From assembly GCF_033708015.1 (NCBI RefSeq), contig NZ_CP137920.1, forward strand, positions 3,720,001 through 3,784,000: 64,000 nucleotides of DNA, given 5' to 3'. Shown here piece by piece: positions 7,405-14,880 of the stretch. Origin of the DNA: Proteus vulgaris. Lineage in GTDB: Bacteria; Pseudomonadota; Gammaproteobacteria; Enterobacterales; Enterobacteriaceae. Numbering within the stretch: position 1 is the first letter of the stretch; the number at the start of each line of letters is the position of its first letter. Made by a program: the position numbers and the translations under genes. Under the pieces are notes generated by a model. The model worked only from the letters and a program-made list of their open reading frames with translations, was not told where the DNA came from and made no database searches.

Positions 7405-8430
7405 TTAAATAAATGCACCGATACCTAATGAACGGTTTAAAAAATGAAATAACAATTCGAGTTGATTGCCGTGAGTAGCTTCCCATTGCTTCGGGTCTCG
7501 ATGTAACTCGTCATGATGAATACGACATAATGGAATAGTGAATAAGTCGTGAGCCTTAGTACCCATACCTCCCATACCATGACCTATGATGTGGTGCGGA
7601 TCATCAGCCTGTTGCCCACACACGCAACAAGGTTGAGTTTTTACCCATTGCAACCATTTGATATTTTCCCAACGTTGCATTTTTGGCTTAAGAAGAAATG
7701 ACGCTGGTGGCTCAGGATCAACGACAACTTTAATAACCGGTTTTATCACATCTAAACGCTCATTCATTGCTGATAGCGCTGTCACGTTACTTGGAATAAT
7801 GTCAGCTTCAGGAAAACCACCATGAACTCTGCGTTCTTCTTGTTTATCTGACCAATTTAAAATCTGGCGTAATATTGGTTCAGGTAATTCATCAACTAAT
7901 TTATGCATTACTGCAAATGAGAAAAAATCAGGTATTGTCAGCTGGTGTCCACTATCTAATCTCAAACGACTACGAATAGTATCTAACATCCAATTGATAC
8001 GATTTTTATGAGCTAATTCAGCAATCCAACCCGAAGATGAATGGCGAATATGATTATCATGATGCCAGCAAGTGCGAATAACTCCCGCTTCATTAAGGGT
8101 CGTTACTAATTCATGGTGATGATAATTGTCTTCATCGTTATCAATCTGACAGCATTTGATATTACTAATAACCCACGAATCCATCGGTGCAACCTTATCT
8201 ATGGCGTGGATCACTTTTTTGCTATTAAGAAATTGAATGATGTGCTTATTGTTTAAAATTGGCTGTTCATCGCCAGTTAAAGCTCCTGAGGGAAGAACAT
8301 CTAAACTTTTCGGCACATCACTAATAATCACGCGATGGTGCTTTTTAAATTGCTCGAGTAATTCCGCTCCCGGCTTAAGCAATACAACCCCGAGTTCTGG
8401 CTGAATGTAGGGTGTTAATAATAATTTCAT
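7405..8430 (-). CDS. DUF968 family phage protein with C-terminal HNH-like zinc site
   Basis: 341 residues. The N-terminal 240 residues are uncharacterised. The C-terminal part has CCVCGQQADDPHHIIGHGMGG and then CRIHHDELH, a Cys/His arrangement of the HNH/treble-clef type seen in DUF968 proteins of enterobacterial prophages. A nuclease or recombination role near rusA is plausible but unproven. The start overlaps the KilA-N gene stop by 4 bases, and the DUF1133 gene follows after 26 bases. Confidence 0.75.
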   Translation of the reverse strand: MKLLLTPYIQPELGVVLLKPGAELLEQFKKHHRVIISDVPKSLDVLPSGALTGDEQPILNNKHIIQFLNSKKVIHAIDKVAPMDSWVISNIKCCQIDNDEDNYHHHELVTTLNEAGVIRTCWHHDNHIRHSSSGWIAELAHKNRINWMLDTIRSRLRLDSGHQLTIPDFFSFAVMHKLVDELPEPILRQILNWSDKQEERRVHGGFPEADIIPSNVTALSAMNERLDVIKPVIKVVVDPEPPASFLLKPKMQRWENIKWLQWVKTQPCCVCGQQADDPHHIIGHGMGGMGTKAHDLFTIPLCRIHHDELHRDPKQWEATHGNQLELLFHFLNRSLGIGAFI

Positions 8431-9230
8431 GCACTCACCTGTTTATTCAGCATCACCATACGGATCAATTCATCCGTTTTACTCTCAAAGAAATGTGGTT
8501 GGGTTTCACGAGGATTATTAGGGCTGGTCATATTCTTCCCAAACTGACAACCTCTTGCCGTAACAGACCAAAATTCTTTAGTTTTGTTAGCAGTTTTCGT
8601 GCTTGGACGTGATAAACGCTCAACAATGCCTAGTTCGGCTAATCGTTTATAGGCTTGCTGTGCTGAAATGGGTAAGTTGTGTTTGTTGATCAGCGTTGAT
8701 AATGCAACTGTTGGACGACTGGAACCATCCATGGAACCACTTGGCGCATCAATCGCATAAACAGGCGCTAACTCAGGTAAGCCCGCCATTGCTTGTAATT
8801 TTTGATAAGCACCTAACTTTGATGAATTCGAGAAATTTAAACTTTTAGACATTGATTCCAGTAGTATCACGCCCGCCTGCACTTTATCACTGAGTTTCTC
8901 TTGATGTTGTTGTGTCACTAAGGCATCAAATGTGCGGATCACTTTTAAATGAAAAGAAGCACTGATCCACATTGCGTAGGCATACACTAATTCTTTGCAA
9001 ACATAGGTGCCTTGATTATATCCACCAGCCACAGTGACAATAGGCGCTCCTGTGATCTCAGGAGCGGTCGAAATTTCATCAACTAACTCTTTAGTTTGAG
9101 CTAATGAACTCCAATTTGATGGCTGATGCCGTTTTTCACCACCTGACACTCTATGTAAATCATTTAAACAATAACGACCGGCTACATCTCTACGAACCTG
9201 AAAACCATCAATAACAATTAATCCATTCAT
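8427..9230 (-). CDS. KilA-N domain phage protein
   Basis: 267 residues. The N-terminal KilA-N/APSES-like DNA-binding domain (about 1-100) includes RDVAGRYCLNDLHRVSGG, GTYVCKELVYAYAMWIS and FHLKVIRTFD. The C-terminal part (about 165-220: INKHNLPISAQQAYKRLAELGIVER) looks like a winged-helix domain. The ATG at 9230 has GGAGAG 8 bases upstream; an in-frame GTG at 9245 coincides with that site and is less likely. Probably a DNA-binding regulator or antirepressor; role not established here. Confidence 0.82.
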   Translation of the reverse strand: MNGLIVIDGFQVRRDVAGRYCLNDLHRVSGGEKRHQPSNWSSLAQTKELVDEISTAPEITGAPIVTVAGGYNQGTYVCKELVYAYAMWISASFHLKVIRTFDALVTQQHQEKLSDKVQAGVILLESMSKSLNFSNSSKLGAYQKLQAMAGLPELAPVYAIDAPSGSMDGSSRPTVALSTLINKHNLPISAQQAYKRLAELGIVERLSRPSTKTANKTKEFWSVTARGCQFGKNMTSPNNPRETQPHFFESKTDELIRMVMLNKQVSA

Positions 9231-9248
9231 GCTATTTCTCTCCACGTT

Positions 9249-9635
9249 TTAATCGTGACCGTACATCACGTTTTTACTATGCTGACGAATGATTATTTCA
9301 AGCTCCCCGCCTTTAATAACGTCCATCCATTCAACATCCATTTTTTTAATCTGCTTATCATCCACCCATACACCAGCATGAGTAAGGGCATCAAAAGGTG
9401 CTTTTAAGAAATTATCAATATCTCTAGCCTGCTTAGTTGGTGGGTATAATTTCACCGAAACAAACACGTCACTCTCAATAGCCTTAGGTCTACGCTTTAA
9501 TTGTTCATAGACTGCTGCAATCGCATTTGCTCTAAAGACTCGTCCTTTTGCACTGACTAAGGTTCCTCTTTTGGTATTTCTCCAATAAGTATTTACACTA
9601 GGTGGAAATGGCAGCGTGAGCATGAGTTCAGGCAT
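9249..9635 (-). CDS. rusA: RusA-type Holliday junction resolvase
   Basis: 128-residue crossover-junction endodeoxyribonuclease that cuts Holliday junctions during phage recombination and replication. The family signature is present: PPSVNTYWR near the N-terminus, then PPTKQARDIDNFLKAPFDAL with the acidic pair around residue 70 and a third acidic residue in VWVDDKQI. The start MPELMLTLPFPPS is preceded by GGGGGA; the longer frame to 9671 runs through the 26-residue gene and is not needed. It is 18 bases before the KilA-N start. Confidence 0.9.
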   Translation of the reverse strand: MPELMLTLPFPPSVNTYWRNTKRGTLVSAKGRVFRANAIAAVYEQLKRRPKAIESDVFVSVKLYPPTKQARDIDNFLKAPFDALTHAGVWVDDKQIKKMDVEWMDVIKGGELEIIIRQHSKNVMYGHD

Positions 9636-9708
9636 AAGTCCCCCACAACCCAATAGCCAGCATGAGAACAAACCAAAAACCTATAAACAGCGCGTATTTA
9701 GTTAGCAT
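9628..9708 (-). CDS. Tiny single-pass membrane peptide
   Basis: 26 residues found by hand (MLTKYALFIGFWFVLMLAIG then LWGTYA), almost entirely one hydrophobic helix. GGGAG lies 7 bases upstream. It overlaps the end of the Lar-like gene by 11 bases and the start of rusA by 8, which is consistent with a tightly coupled phage operon. Function unknown. Confidence 0.5.
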   Translation of the reverse strand: MLTKYALFIGFWFVLMLAIGLWGTYA

Positions 9709-9868
9709 TGTTCATCTCCCTTTTATTCCAAGCCTTCAAAGCACCGTCGAAATCATTAGCAATAGGTCCTCGTGCCCCACATTTTTGACAACGAGTAAAT
9801 GTATTGAACATCACCTGCATGACTTCCAGTTTTTTAGAATTACAGAATGGGCAGTGAGCATTGTTCAT
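9698..9868 (-). CDS. Lar-like zinc-finger protein
   Basis: 56 residues found by hand. Two CxxC pairs, CPFC (residues 6-9) and CQKC (27-30), followed by GARGP and GALKAWNKRE. This is the pattern of the Lar/restriction-alleviation-like and related prophage zinc-ribbon proteins. GAGGT is 8 bases before the ATG, which overlaps the stop of the winged-helix gene as ATGA. Family assignment is by motif; an anti-restriction role is possible but not shown. Confidence 0.65.
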   Translation of the reverse strand: MNNAHCPFCNSKKLEVMQVMFNTFTRCQKCGARGPIANDFDGALKAWNKREMNNAN

Positions 9869-10260
9869 GAGTGATTACCTCTTGCTGCTCTTACTAATGA
9901 GTCATACGGCTCAGTGGGTAATTTACCCATATATGCAAAATTAGAGGTGGCGTGTTTTACCCATATGATTGTTGGAATACCTCGTTTTTTAGCTTTCTGA
10001 GCATTTAGCTTTTCGAGGTAGACAGACTCTCCTGACTTACGCTCCTCTATCATTACGTTATGAACTTTTTTAGCCTCATTCGTCACTTGATAGTAAAGCG
10101 GGTACTTTTCACTAACTCTGGTTAATGCACCGAGACTATGAAGATGAGCAAGTGCACGAGAGGCACCACCTAAAGTGGTTTCTAAATCACGAGTAATAAT
10201 GTCGCGATCTACGACTTCACCAACTTTGTATAACGCTAAGATTTGCTCTGTGATTTTCAT
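9865..10260 (-). CDS. Winged-helix phage protein
   Basis: 131 residues. The first 65 look like a winged-helix domain: MKITEQILALYKVGEVVDRD, then TRDLETTLGGASRALAHLHS, then GALTRVSEKYPLYYQVT. The C-terminal part is basic. GAGAGG is placed 7-8 bases before the ATG at 10260, which is why the 8-residue N-terminal extension was dropped. It overlaps the methylase stop by 4 bases. Likely DNA-binding; target unknown. Confidence 0.7.
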   Translation of the reverse strand: MKITEQILALYKVGEVVDRDIITRDLETTLGGASRALAHLHSLGALTRVSEKYPLYYQVTNEAKKVHNVMIEERKSGESVYLEKLNAQKAKKRGIPTIIWVKHATSNFAYMGKLPTEPYDSLVRAARGNHS

Positions 10261-10895
10261 GCAACACCTCTCGATACAAGCCACTTCGCTTGCTCAACAA
10301 ATGTTTTACCGATTTGCTCTAACTCACTGCGTTGAATGTAATCAATGGCTTTACCATTCCACGTTTTATCAAACACCACGATAGCACCAGCAAAAAATGC
10401 CCCTGTTGGTACTTGGTTTTCATCTGCAGGAACAAACCATTGTGGAACATCAAAACCGACACGACCGCGAATAAAACAAATATGGTCCGCTTCTTCACAC
10501 CACCATGTTTCGCTTGTGGCCACTTTCAACAAGAAAACATAGCGCCCACCTTTTTCACGCATAGCTAACGCATGATTCATGATGTGGCGAACACCAGTAA
10601 CAGGTTGTTTTTCATGATATGAACTACGTGAGTACGGTGGATTAGCGAAAGCAGAACCACCAATTTCCTTGAGTTTTTCCGACCAGTCCTGAGTAAGCGC
10701 GTTATCCTCAACCGTGTAGAAATGAGGGCATTTGCTGTTTTGTGCATCAGTAAATAGATCTAGCGTGAACGGCCCATAGAGTGAATTGATACCCCAAAAA
10801 AGATTTTCAGGTGTTCGCCACTGATCGCCAATTTCTTTTAATTTATGGGCTGATTGGCTTTTCAATGTCTGTAATTTCAATGCGTAATCAATCAT
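10257..10895 (-). CDS. Phage DNA N6-adenine methyltransferase (Dam-like)
   Basis: 212 residues of the phage-type N6-adenine methylase family. Visible are DQWRTPENLFWGINSLYGPFTLDLFTD, the early motif typical of this family, and the catalytic FANPPYSR. It would methylate phage DNA, perhaps as restriction protection or for replication/packaging control. The start overlaps the replication-gene stop by 4 bases and the stop overlaps the next start by 4, so it is in a coupled run. Confidence 0.88.
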   Translation of the reverse strand: MIDYALKLQTLKSQSAHKLKEIGDQWRTPENLFWGINSLYGPFTLDLFTDAQNSKCPHFYTVEDNALTQDWSEKLKEIGGSAFANPPYSRSSYHEKQPVTGVRHIMNHALAMREKGGRYVFLLKVATSETWWCEEADHICFIRGRVGFDVPQWFVPADENQVPTGAFFAGAIVVFDKTWNGKAIDYIQRSELEQIGKTFVEQAKWLVSRGVA

Positions 10896-11956
10896 TGCTG
10901 AGCCTCCTGCGCAACTTGCTCTGTCGCCTGTTTCCAGATACCACGGAATGAAGCTAAACCAGCAACTTCATTCATACGACCAAGACCATTTTTCTTTGCT
11001 TGCTCAACAGCTAATGCTTGAATACGGCTCTCAGGTTTCCAGCCGGATGTGAACATTTTTCTAAAAGTTTCATCGCGCTCAACTGTATTAATTTCTACCG
11101 AAACTTCACCAGGCTTTAACCAGCGACCATTCACACATTCAGGTCGTCCAGCATCACGCCATTTAATCGCCTTATCTTGATATTCAATACAATTTTCAGG
11201 AATAAATAGCGTCTTAGGACGTAAGTAATCCTGCATCTTTGGGTCTTTCTGCCATTTAGCTGTGAGATAATCGGTGATTAACATTAGGTCTTCAGAAGTA
11301 AATCCTTCTGCTAATCGAGCCCTGATATGACCTGTTGTGGTTTTACCTTCACGATATTTGGAATTTGTCGCCTTATTGAAATAATCTAAAATTAATTTTT
11401 CAGGCTGGTTGTCGGGTTCAGTAGGAACCTGACAAGAAGAGTTAGTCTCTGTTGTACTCTCTGAAGTAATCTCTGTTGTATTCTCTGTAAGATCAGGCCA
11501 TTTTGACCCGTTCAGAACAGCGCATTTTGAACTGTTTGAAGGTTTCAATTTGCGCTTATCGATAAGGTCATTTTGAACTGTTCGATTAGATGAATTATCA
11601 CTGCTCGATTGGGTCATATTGACCTCATCGGTCAGCAGGTGATGACCGTAGTTAATCGCGTAATAATTAGTACGGTCATGGTTCGATTTATTGATTTGCT
11701 CAATGCGTAAAACGCCCTGCTTTTTTAAATTAGTAAAAGCACGTTTAATCGTTGATTCAGAGAAAAAAGGAAATTGATTCTTCCACTCTTCGACGGTGTT
11801 ATAAATCCAGCGCGAGCCGTCATATTCAACACCTGAAGTAGTTTCAGTTAGCCAATATTGAATTTGCTGTAACAGCATCGCCTCATTTAAACCAAGACGT
11901 ACCGCTAATTCAGGAATAACGACTAAAGGGCGACTTTTTAGTAATAATAAACTCAT
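10892..11956 (-). CDS. Phage replication initiation protein (O-like)
   Basis: 354 residues. The N-terminal winged-helix region (PELAVRLGLNEAMLLQQIQ, then FFSESTIKRAFTNLKKQGVL) is of the kind found in phage initiators. The low-complexity Ser/Thr/Asn-rich linker (about 120-185) is followed by a conserved C-terminal region (ILDYFNKATNSKYREGKTTT...), as in the phage conserved C-terminal domain family. The linker DNA carries regularly spaced repeats that may be the origin, as in lambda O. No helicase-loader gene was found next to it. Confidence 0.8.
   Translation of the reverse strand: MSLLLLKSRPLVVIPELAVRLGLNEAMLLQQIQYWLTETTSGVEYDGSRWIYNTVEEWKNQFPFFSESTIKRAFTNLKKQGVLRIEQINKSNHDRTNYYAINYGHHLLTDEVNMTQSSSDNSSNRTVQNDLIDKRKLKPSNSSKCAVLNGSKWPDLTENTTEITSESTTETNSSCQVPTEPDNQPEKLILDYFNKATNSKYREGKTTTGHIRARLAEGFTSEDLMLITDYLTAKWQKDPKMQDYLRPKTLFIPENCIEYQDKAIKWRDAGRPECVNGRWLKPGEVSVEINTVERDETFRKMFTSGWKPESRIQALAVEQAKKNGLGRMNEVAGLASFRGIWKQATEQVAQEAQQ
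11446..11629. repeat. Iteron-like direct repeats inside the replication gene (candidate phage origin)
   Basis: Plus-strand copies of CATTTTGAMCYGTTC-like sequence start at 11499, 11523, 11569 and (diverged, CATATTGACC) 11615; intervals are 24, 46 and 46 bases. Before them, an 18-base sequence TCTCTGTTGTAYTCTCTG is repeated at 11446 and 11470, also 24 apart. Lambda-type origins lie in the same place, within O. Confidence 0.5.
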
Positions 11957-11968
11957 CTTGCCACCTCA

Positions 11969-12148
11969 TTACTTAATACGTGTGTACTTCTCTTTAAATC
12001 GTTGCAAGGGTTCACATTGCGGATCGTCACAACCATCCAGCATAAAAATGACTCGCTATTTTTCTCTGTCATAACGAACAACATGAACAACAATACCTCG
12101 GTGATTTTTGTAGTAGCGATCAAGTTGGTTTGGGTTCTCATTGTTCAT
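11969..12148 (-). pseudogene. DUF4222-like small phage gene interrupted by an in-frame amber codon
   Basis: Reading from ATG 12148: MNNENPNQLDRYYKNHRGIV, then VHVVRYDREK, then TAG at 12056-12058. The frame continues with RVIFMLDGCDDPQCEPLQRF and KEKYTRIK to a TAA at 11969-11971. The two halves together match the pattern of DUF4222 prophage proteins (RYxDHRG...V..YDR..QRVI...Q.L..F). A single C-to-T change turns a Gln codon into the stop. It overlaps the preceding gene by 11 bases. Confidence 0.65.
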
Positions 12149-12317
12149 TGCCCGCCCTTAAACCATGTTTTGAATTGAAATCATCTACCAGCCAACGCAT
12201 AAACTGGTAGTTGGTTTCTTGGTACCCGTCTGGTACTTTAATTTCATAGACAAAACGACCATTACGCATTGAAGCCCGCACTTGCGTGCGACATGCTAAA
12301 TTTGGTAATCTACTCAT
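12138..12317 (-). CDS. Small phage protein of unknown function
   Basis: 59 residues found by hand: MSRLPNLACRTQVRASMRNG, then RFVYEIKVPDGYQETNYQFM, then a short basic tail. AAGAGAAA lies about 8 bases upstream. The composition suggests a small soluble beta/alpha protein. It sits between the CII-like gene and the DUF4222-like gene in the early-right operon. Family not recognised. Confidence 0.55.
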   Translation of the reverse strand: MSRLPNLACRTQVRASMRNGRFVYEIKVPDGYQETNYQFMRWLVDDFNSKHGLRAGNEQ

Positions 12318-12405
12318 GCTAATTTCTCTTCACACAATTGAAATTTGCAAACCGAAGCCAGAGGCCGTACACCTTTGGCTTCACCCTTTCTGGATATAAC
12401 CATCT

Positions 12406-12864
12406 TTAATTTCTCTTTTGATGTAACGAAACAAACGCATTCATAAATGTGCGGATCTGTGAAATTAATCCATCCAACATCATTTTTATTTTTTGCTCTT
12501 CATCACCATCAATAACGCCATCAGCTAAACTTTCTTTCATGTACAGAGCTAAGCGCCCTTGCATTTCGTCAACATTGCTACGTAATGCGAATAGTTCTGT
12601 CTGATCTAAATCAGCAGGGCTAATCCTGTCCACGAGTAAGCGATTTGATTCACGAGCGACAAATTCAGCAAATAAAACGGTCTTAGAAATATCTTGCATC
12701 GCTAACAGCTCGTTTAAATCAAACGAACGGCACCCGTTTTTCTCATAAAGCTTGTTGTTGAATGATGTTAAAGACAGACCAAGCGCACCAGCCATTGCCT
12801 CACGTCCACCAGCTGTTGCCTCACACATTTCTTTCACTACCTGTTTTATTGATTGGTTACTCAT
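12406..12864 (-). CDS. CII-like phage regulator (CP76/YmfL family)
   Basis: 152 residues. N-terminal helix-turn-helix region QVVKEMCEATAGGREAMAGA followed by LGLSLTSFNNKLYEKNGCRS and FDLNELLAMQD is characteristic of the phage regulatory CII/CP76 family (E. coli YmfL-like). The C-terminal part is helical (LRSNVDEMQGRLALYMKESL). GAGAGG is 7 bases before the ATG. It lies after cro in the early-right operon, where lambda has cII; it may activate lysogeny promoters. Confidence 0.8.
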   Translation of the reverse strand: MSNQSIKQVVKEMCEATAGGREAMAGALGLSLTSFNNKLYEKNGCRSFDLNELLAMQDISKTVLFAEFVARESNRLLVDRISPADLDQTELFALRSNVDEMQGRLALYMKESLADGVIDGDEEQKIKMMLDGLISQIRTFMNAFVSLHQKRN

Positions 12865-13092
12865 AGATACCTCTCTTTATTAAAACCACAGCCATTGGCA
12901 AAAAGTCTTGCGTGGCATGATGTAAGGCTTTTCTGGATTATTTCTATAAAACCGTTTTGCCTTTAACTCATGGAGCTTCATCCAGCGCTTACGTTTTGCT
13001 AATATTCGTGGACTAATACATTCGCTAAACATTATCCCTAGTGGGATCATCACTAAGGACGCAAATAACATACCGATAAGGGATGATTTAAT

Positions 13093-13524
13093 ATGCTCGA
13101 TGTCTTCTTGGGTCACTTGGTCTTGTTTCTCAAAACTAGCCTCAGCCTTATTACTTTCTTTTGGGCTATTTTTTCCTTTTTCTTGGGAACTTGGCTCGGT
13201 CACTCCCTCGCTCGGAGAAGAGACAAAAGAAAGGAATTCAACGCTATTGCAGATCCGTTGTTCTTGCTTCTTGATAAATTCCTCGACGACTGTAAAGACG
13301 GGAAAAGAGACATGCCTCGTATCACTCGTGATGACTTCAGAGCCTTGCGCCCTCACTTGACCACAAGACAATGCAACAACTATAACCATGCCGTAGACAG
13401 ATTTTTTGATACTCTTAAAAGCAATGAGCTTTATGAGGATGATTGGATTTATCCTGTTATTAGGAACCCTGCAGAGATGATCCCCAATATCAATAACCTT
13501 ATGGTTTTTATTAAACGCCGTTAA
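13093..13524 (+). CDS. Prophage membrane protein encoded antisense to the early-right operon
   Basis: 143 residues. An N-terminal membrane segment (about 12-40, LKTSLSLITFFWAIFSFFLG) is followed by the basic RRRDKRKEFNAIADP and a helical cytoplasmic domain (FLDDCKDGKRDMPRITRDDF). This anchor plus RDKRKEFN pattern recurs in prophage inner-membrane proteins as I remember them. AAGGGA lies about 9 bases before the ATG. It lies between cII and cro but on the opposite strand, so it could be expressed from the prophage as an exclusion-type protein. A competing minus-strand frame (12880-13554) covers the same DNA. Confidence 0.6.
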   Translation: MLDVFLGHLVLFLKTSLSLITFFWAIFSFFLGTWLGHSLARRRDKRKEFNAIADPLFLLLDKFLDDCKDGKRDMPRITRDDFRALRPHLTTRQCNNYNHAVDRFFDTLKSNELYEDDWIYPVIRNPAEMIPNINNLMVFIKRR

Positions 13525-13592
13525 TTTTATTGAGTGACTCATTCCTACCACCATTGATAAATTCTTGTAGTTAACTGTTTTAAATGGATTTG

Positions 13593-13772
13593 CTATTGTT
13601 TGTATAATTCAGGGTTATATTTAAGCTTCCCTTTGGTTAGCTTTTCAATTTCATAAGCCCGGCCTTTTGGAATGATATACCCCCAACCGCATACAGATGG
13701 GTGCTTAATACCAAGAGCTTTTGCTGTATTACATGTCCCACCAAAAAAACTGATTACATCTTCCTTTTTCAT
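13593..13772 (-). CDS. cro: Cro-family repressor
   Basis: 59 residues, small helix-turn-helix protein: MKKEDVISFFGGTCNTAKAL, then GIKHPSVCGWGYIIPKGRAY and EIEKLTKGKLKYNP. This is the Cro/YdaS type that binds the same operators as CI and switches to the lytic mode. I prefer ATG 13772, which follows GGGA by about 6 bases, over ATG 13784, which has no ribosome site. It is divergent from cI with three operators between. Confidence 0.82.
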   Translation of the reverse strand: MKKEDVISFFGGTCNTAKALGIKHPSVCGWGYIIPKGRAYEIEKLTKGKLKYNPELYKQ

Positions 13773-13804
13773 TTGTAATCCCATAATAATTAGTTGATGA
13801 ATGT

Positions 13805-13834
13805 AATGTAGGATATCTTACATCATATTGTCAA
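13805..13834 (-). promoter_or_regulatory. Early-right promoter (PR) for cro
   Basis: On the minus strand TTGACA (13829-13834), an 18-base spacer, then TACATT (13805-13810). Operators overlap both hexamers. The same TTGACA-18-TACATT pair occurs for the other early promoter at 14586-14615. Confidence 0.7.
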
Positions 13835-13869
13835 GATTCTTACATTATTAAGTGGTAGGTTTTCCTACA
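13807..13869. promoter_or_regulatory. Three CI/Cro operators between cro and cI
   Basis: 16-base sites: TGTAGGATATCTTACA (13807-13822), TGTCAAGATTCTTACA (13829-13844) and GGTAGGTTTTCCTACA (13854-13869). All fit TGTNRR-N4-CYTACA except that the third begins with GG. The third ends on the first base of the cI start codon, so repressor bound there should block cI expression. Confidence 0.75.
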
Positions 13870-14516
13870 TGAAAGAGATGAATGAACGAATTAGACAAAG
13901 ACGTCTTGAGCTAAAAATGACGCAACAGGATCTAGCAAAAAAAGCTGGAGTTAATCGAGTGACAGTTACCGGATGGGAAAAAGGAGATTATCAGCCAAAC
14001 GGCGCTAACCTGCAGGCCCTTGCTAATGCTCTTGAGATAAACCCTACGTGGCTTGTTGATGGAAAAGAGGAATCGTCATCTAACGTTTCATTTTTTAAAT
14101 TCAATAAATCAGGAGGAGAGTATCCTCTTATTAGTTGGGTTAGCGCTGGGAATTGGTGCGAAGCGATAGAGCCATACCATAGAGGTGCTGTTGATATCTG
14201 GTATGAAACAACAGTTCATTGCTCTGAGGAGTCCTTTTGGCTAGAAGTTAAAGGTGATTCAATGACATCGCCTTCAGGTTTAAGCATTCCTGAAGGAATG
14301 GTAATACTTGTTGATCCAGAAGTAGAGCCTGTAAGTGGTAAGCTGGTGGTCGCTAAGCTAGAATCTGAAAACGAAGCTACATTTAAACAATATATTATTG
14401 ATGCAGGGAATCACTACCTAAAGCCATTAAATCCCCAATATAGAATGATCTCAATAAATGGCAACTGTCGAATTATTGGAGTTGTTGTTGACGCTAAAAT
14501 AGCCCGCCTACCCTAG
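13869..14516 (+). CDS. cI: CI-type phage repressor with S24 self-cleavage domain
   Basis: 215 residues. Residues about 5-60 are an XRE helix-turn-helix (RRLELKMTQQDLAKKAGVNR then VTVTGWEKGDYQP). The C-terminal S24 domain has the Ala-Gly cleavage site in WVSAGNW, catalytic Ser in KGDSMTSPSG and Lys in KLVVAKL. RecA-stimulated autocleavage on DNA damage would induce the prophage. The start codon overlaps an operator and has no good ribosome site, so the message may be leaderless as lambda cI is from PRM; a second ATG lies three codons downstream. A terminator follows the stop. Confidence 0.92.
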   Translation: MKEMNERIRQRRLELKMTQQDLAKKAGVNRVTVTGWEKGDYQPNGANLQALANALEINPTWLVDGKEESSSNVSFFKFNKSGGEYPLISWVSAGNWCEAIEPYHRGAVDIWYETTVHCSEESFWLEVKGDSMTSPSGLSIPEGMVILVDPEVEPVSGKLVVAKLESENEATFKQYIIDAGNHYLKPLNPQYRMISINGNCRIIGVVVDAKIARLP

Positions 14517-14524
14517 TATCTCCC

Positions 14525-14545
14525 ACCCTCTTCTTGAGGGTTTTT
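14525..14545 (+). terminator. cI terminator
   Basis: ACCCTC pairs with GAGGGT around TTCTT, followed by T residues; starts 9 bases after the cI stop and ends before the early-left operators. Confidence 0.75.
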
Positions 14546-14562
14546 ATTCCTTCAACTTTAAA

Positions 14563-14615
14563 TGTAAGTTTTCCTACAAAACAACTTGACATAATCATGT
14601 CGGATATCCTACATT
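14563..14615 (+). promoter_or_regulatory. Early-left promoter (PL) with two CI/Cro operators
   Basis: Operators TGTAAGTTTTCCTACA (14563-14578) and TGTCGGATATCCTACA (14598-14613). Promoter TTGACA (14586-14591), 18-base spacer, TACATT (14610-14615); the second operator covers the -10 region. It drives the plus-strand operon from 14643. Confidence 0.75.
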
Positions 14616-14642
14616 AAATACATCAAATATGTGGGAGAAATT

Positions 14643-14846
14643 ATGACAACCGAACCAGTAATCATAGCACCAGATAAATTCACTGATGGTGACGCTATAA
14701 AATGGATGAAAGATAAATTGCAATCTATTGATCATCTGTTTGAGCTACATGCTAAACGTGAAGAACTAGTGAATGATTTATCAAAATTGGATGCTGAAAT
14801 AGCAGTGTACACAGAAAGAAGTGCGTTACAGATACAAAGTAAATGA
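14643..14846 (+). CDS. First early-left gene, small acidic phage protein
   Basis: 67 residues, MTTEPVIIAPDKFTDGDAIK..., ending in a coiled-coil-like stretch (AKREELVNDLSKLDAEIAVY). The ATG at 14643 has GGGAG 7 bases upstream; the GTG at 14631 is too close to the promoter. It begins about 27 bases after the -10 box of the repressed early promoter and is the place of lambda N or a host-takeover gene, but no arginine-rich motif is present, so it is not N-like. Function unknown. Confidence 0.7.
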   Translation: MTTEPVIIAPDKFTDGDAIKWMKDKLQSIDHLFELHAKREELVNDLSKLDAEIAVYTERSALQIQSK

Positions 14847-14880
14847 TTTTTATGTATGAAGAGAGCGTGTGAAGAGAAAC

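Noticed and set aside
11953-12141. 62-codon minus ORF MRTQTNLIATTK...
   Set aside because: Wrong frame over the amber-interrupted DUF4222-like gene; no ribosome site and no family resemblance.
12880-13554. 224-codon minus-strand ORF between the CII-like gene and cro
   Set aside because: It overlaps the plus-strand membrane-protein gene (13093-13524), which has a ribosome site and a familiar pattern. The minus protein has no recognisable domain and an unusual composition. Kept only as an alternative.
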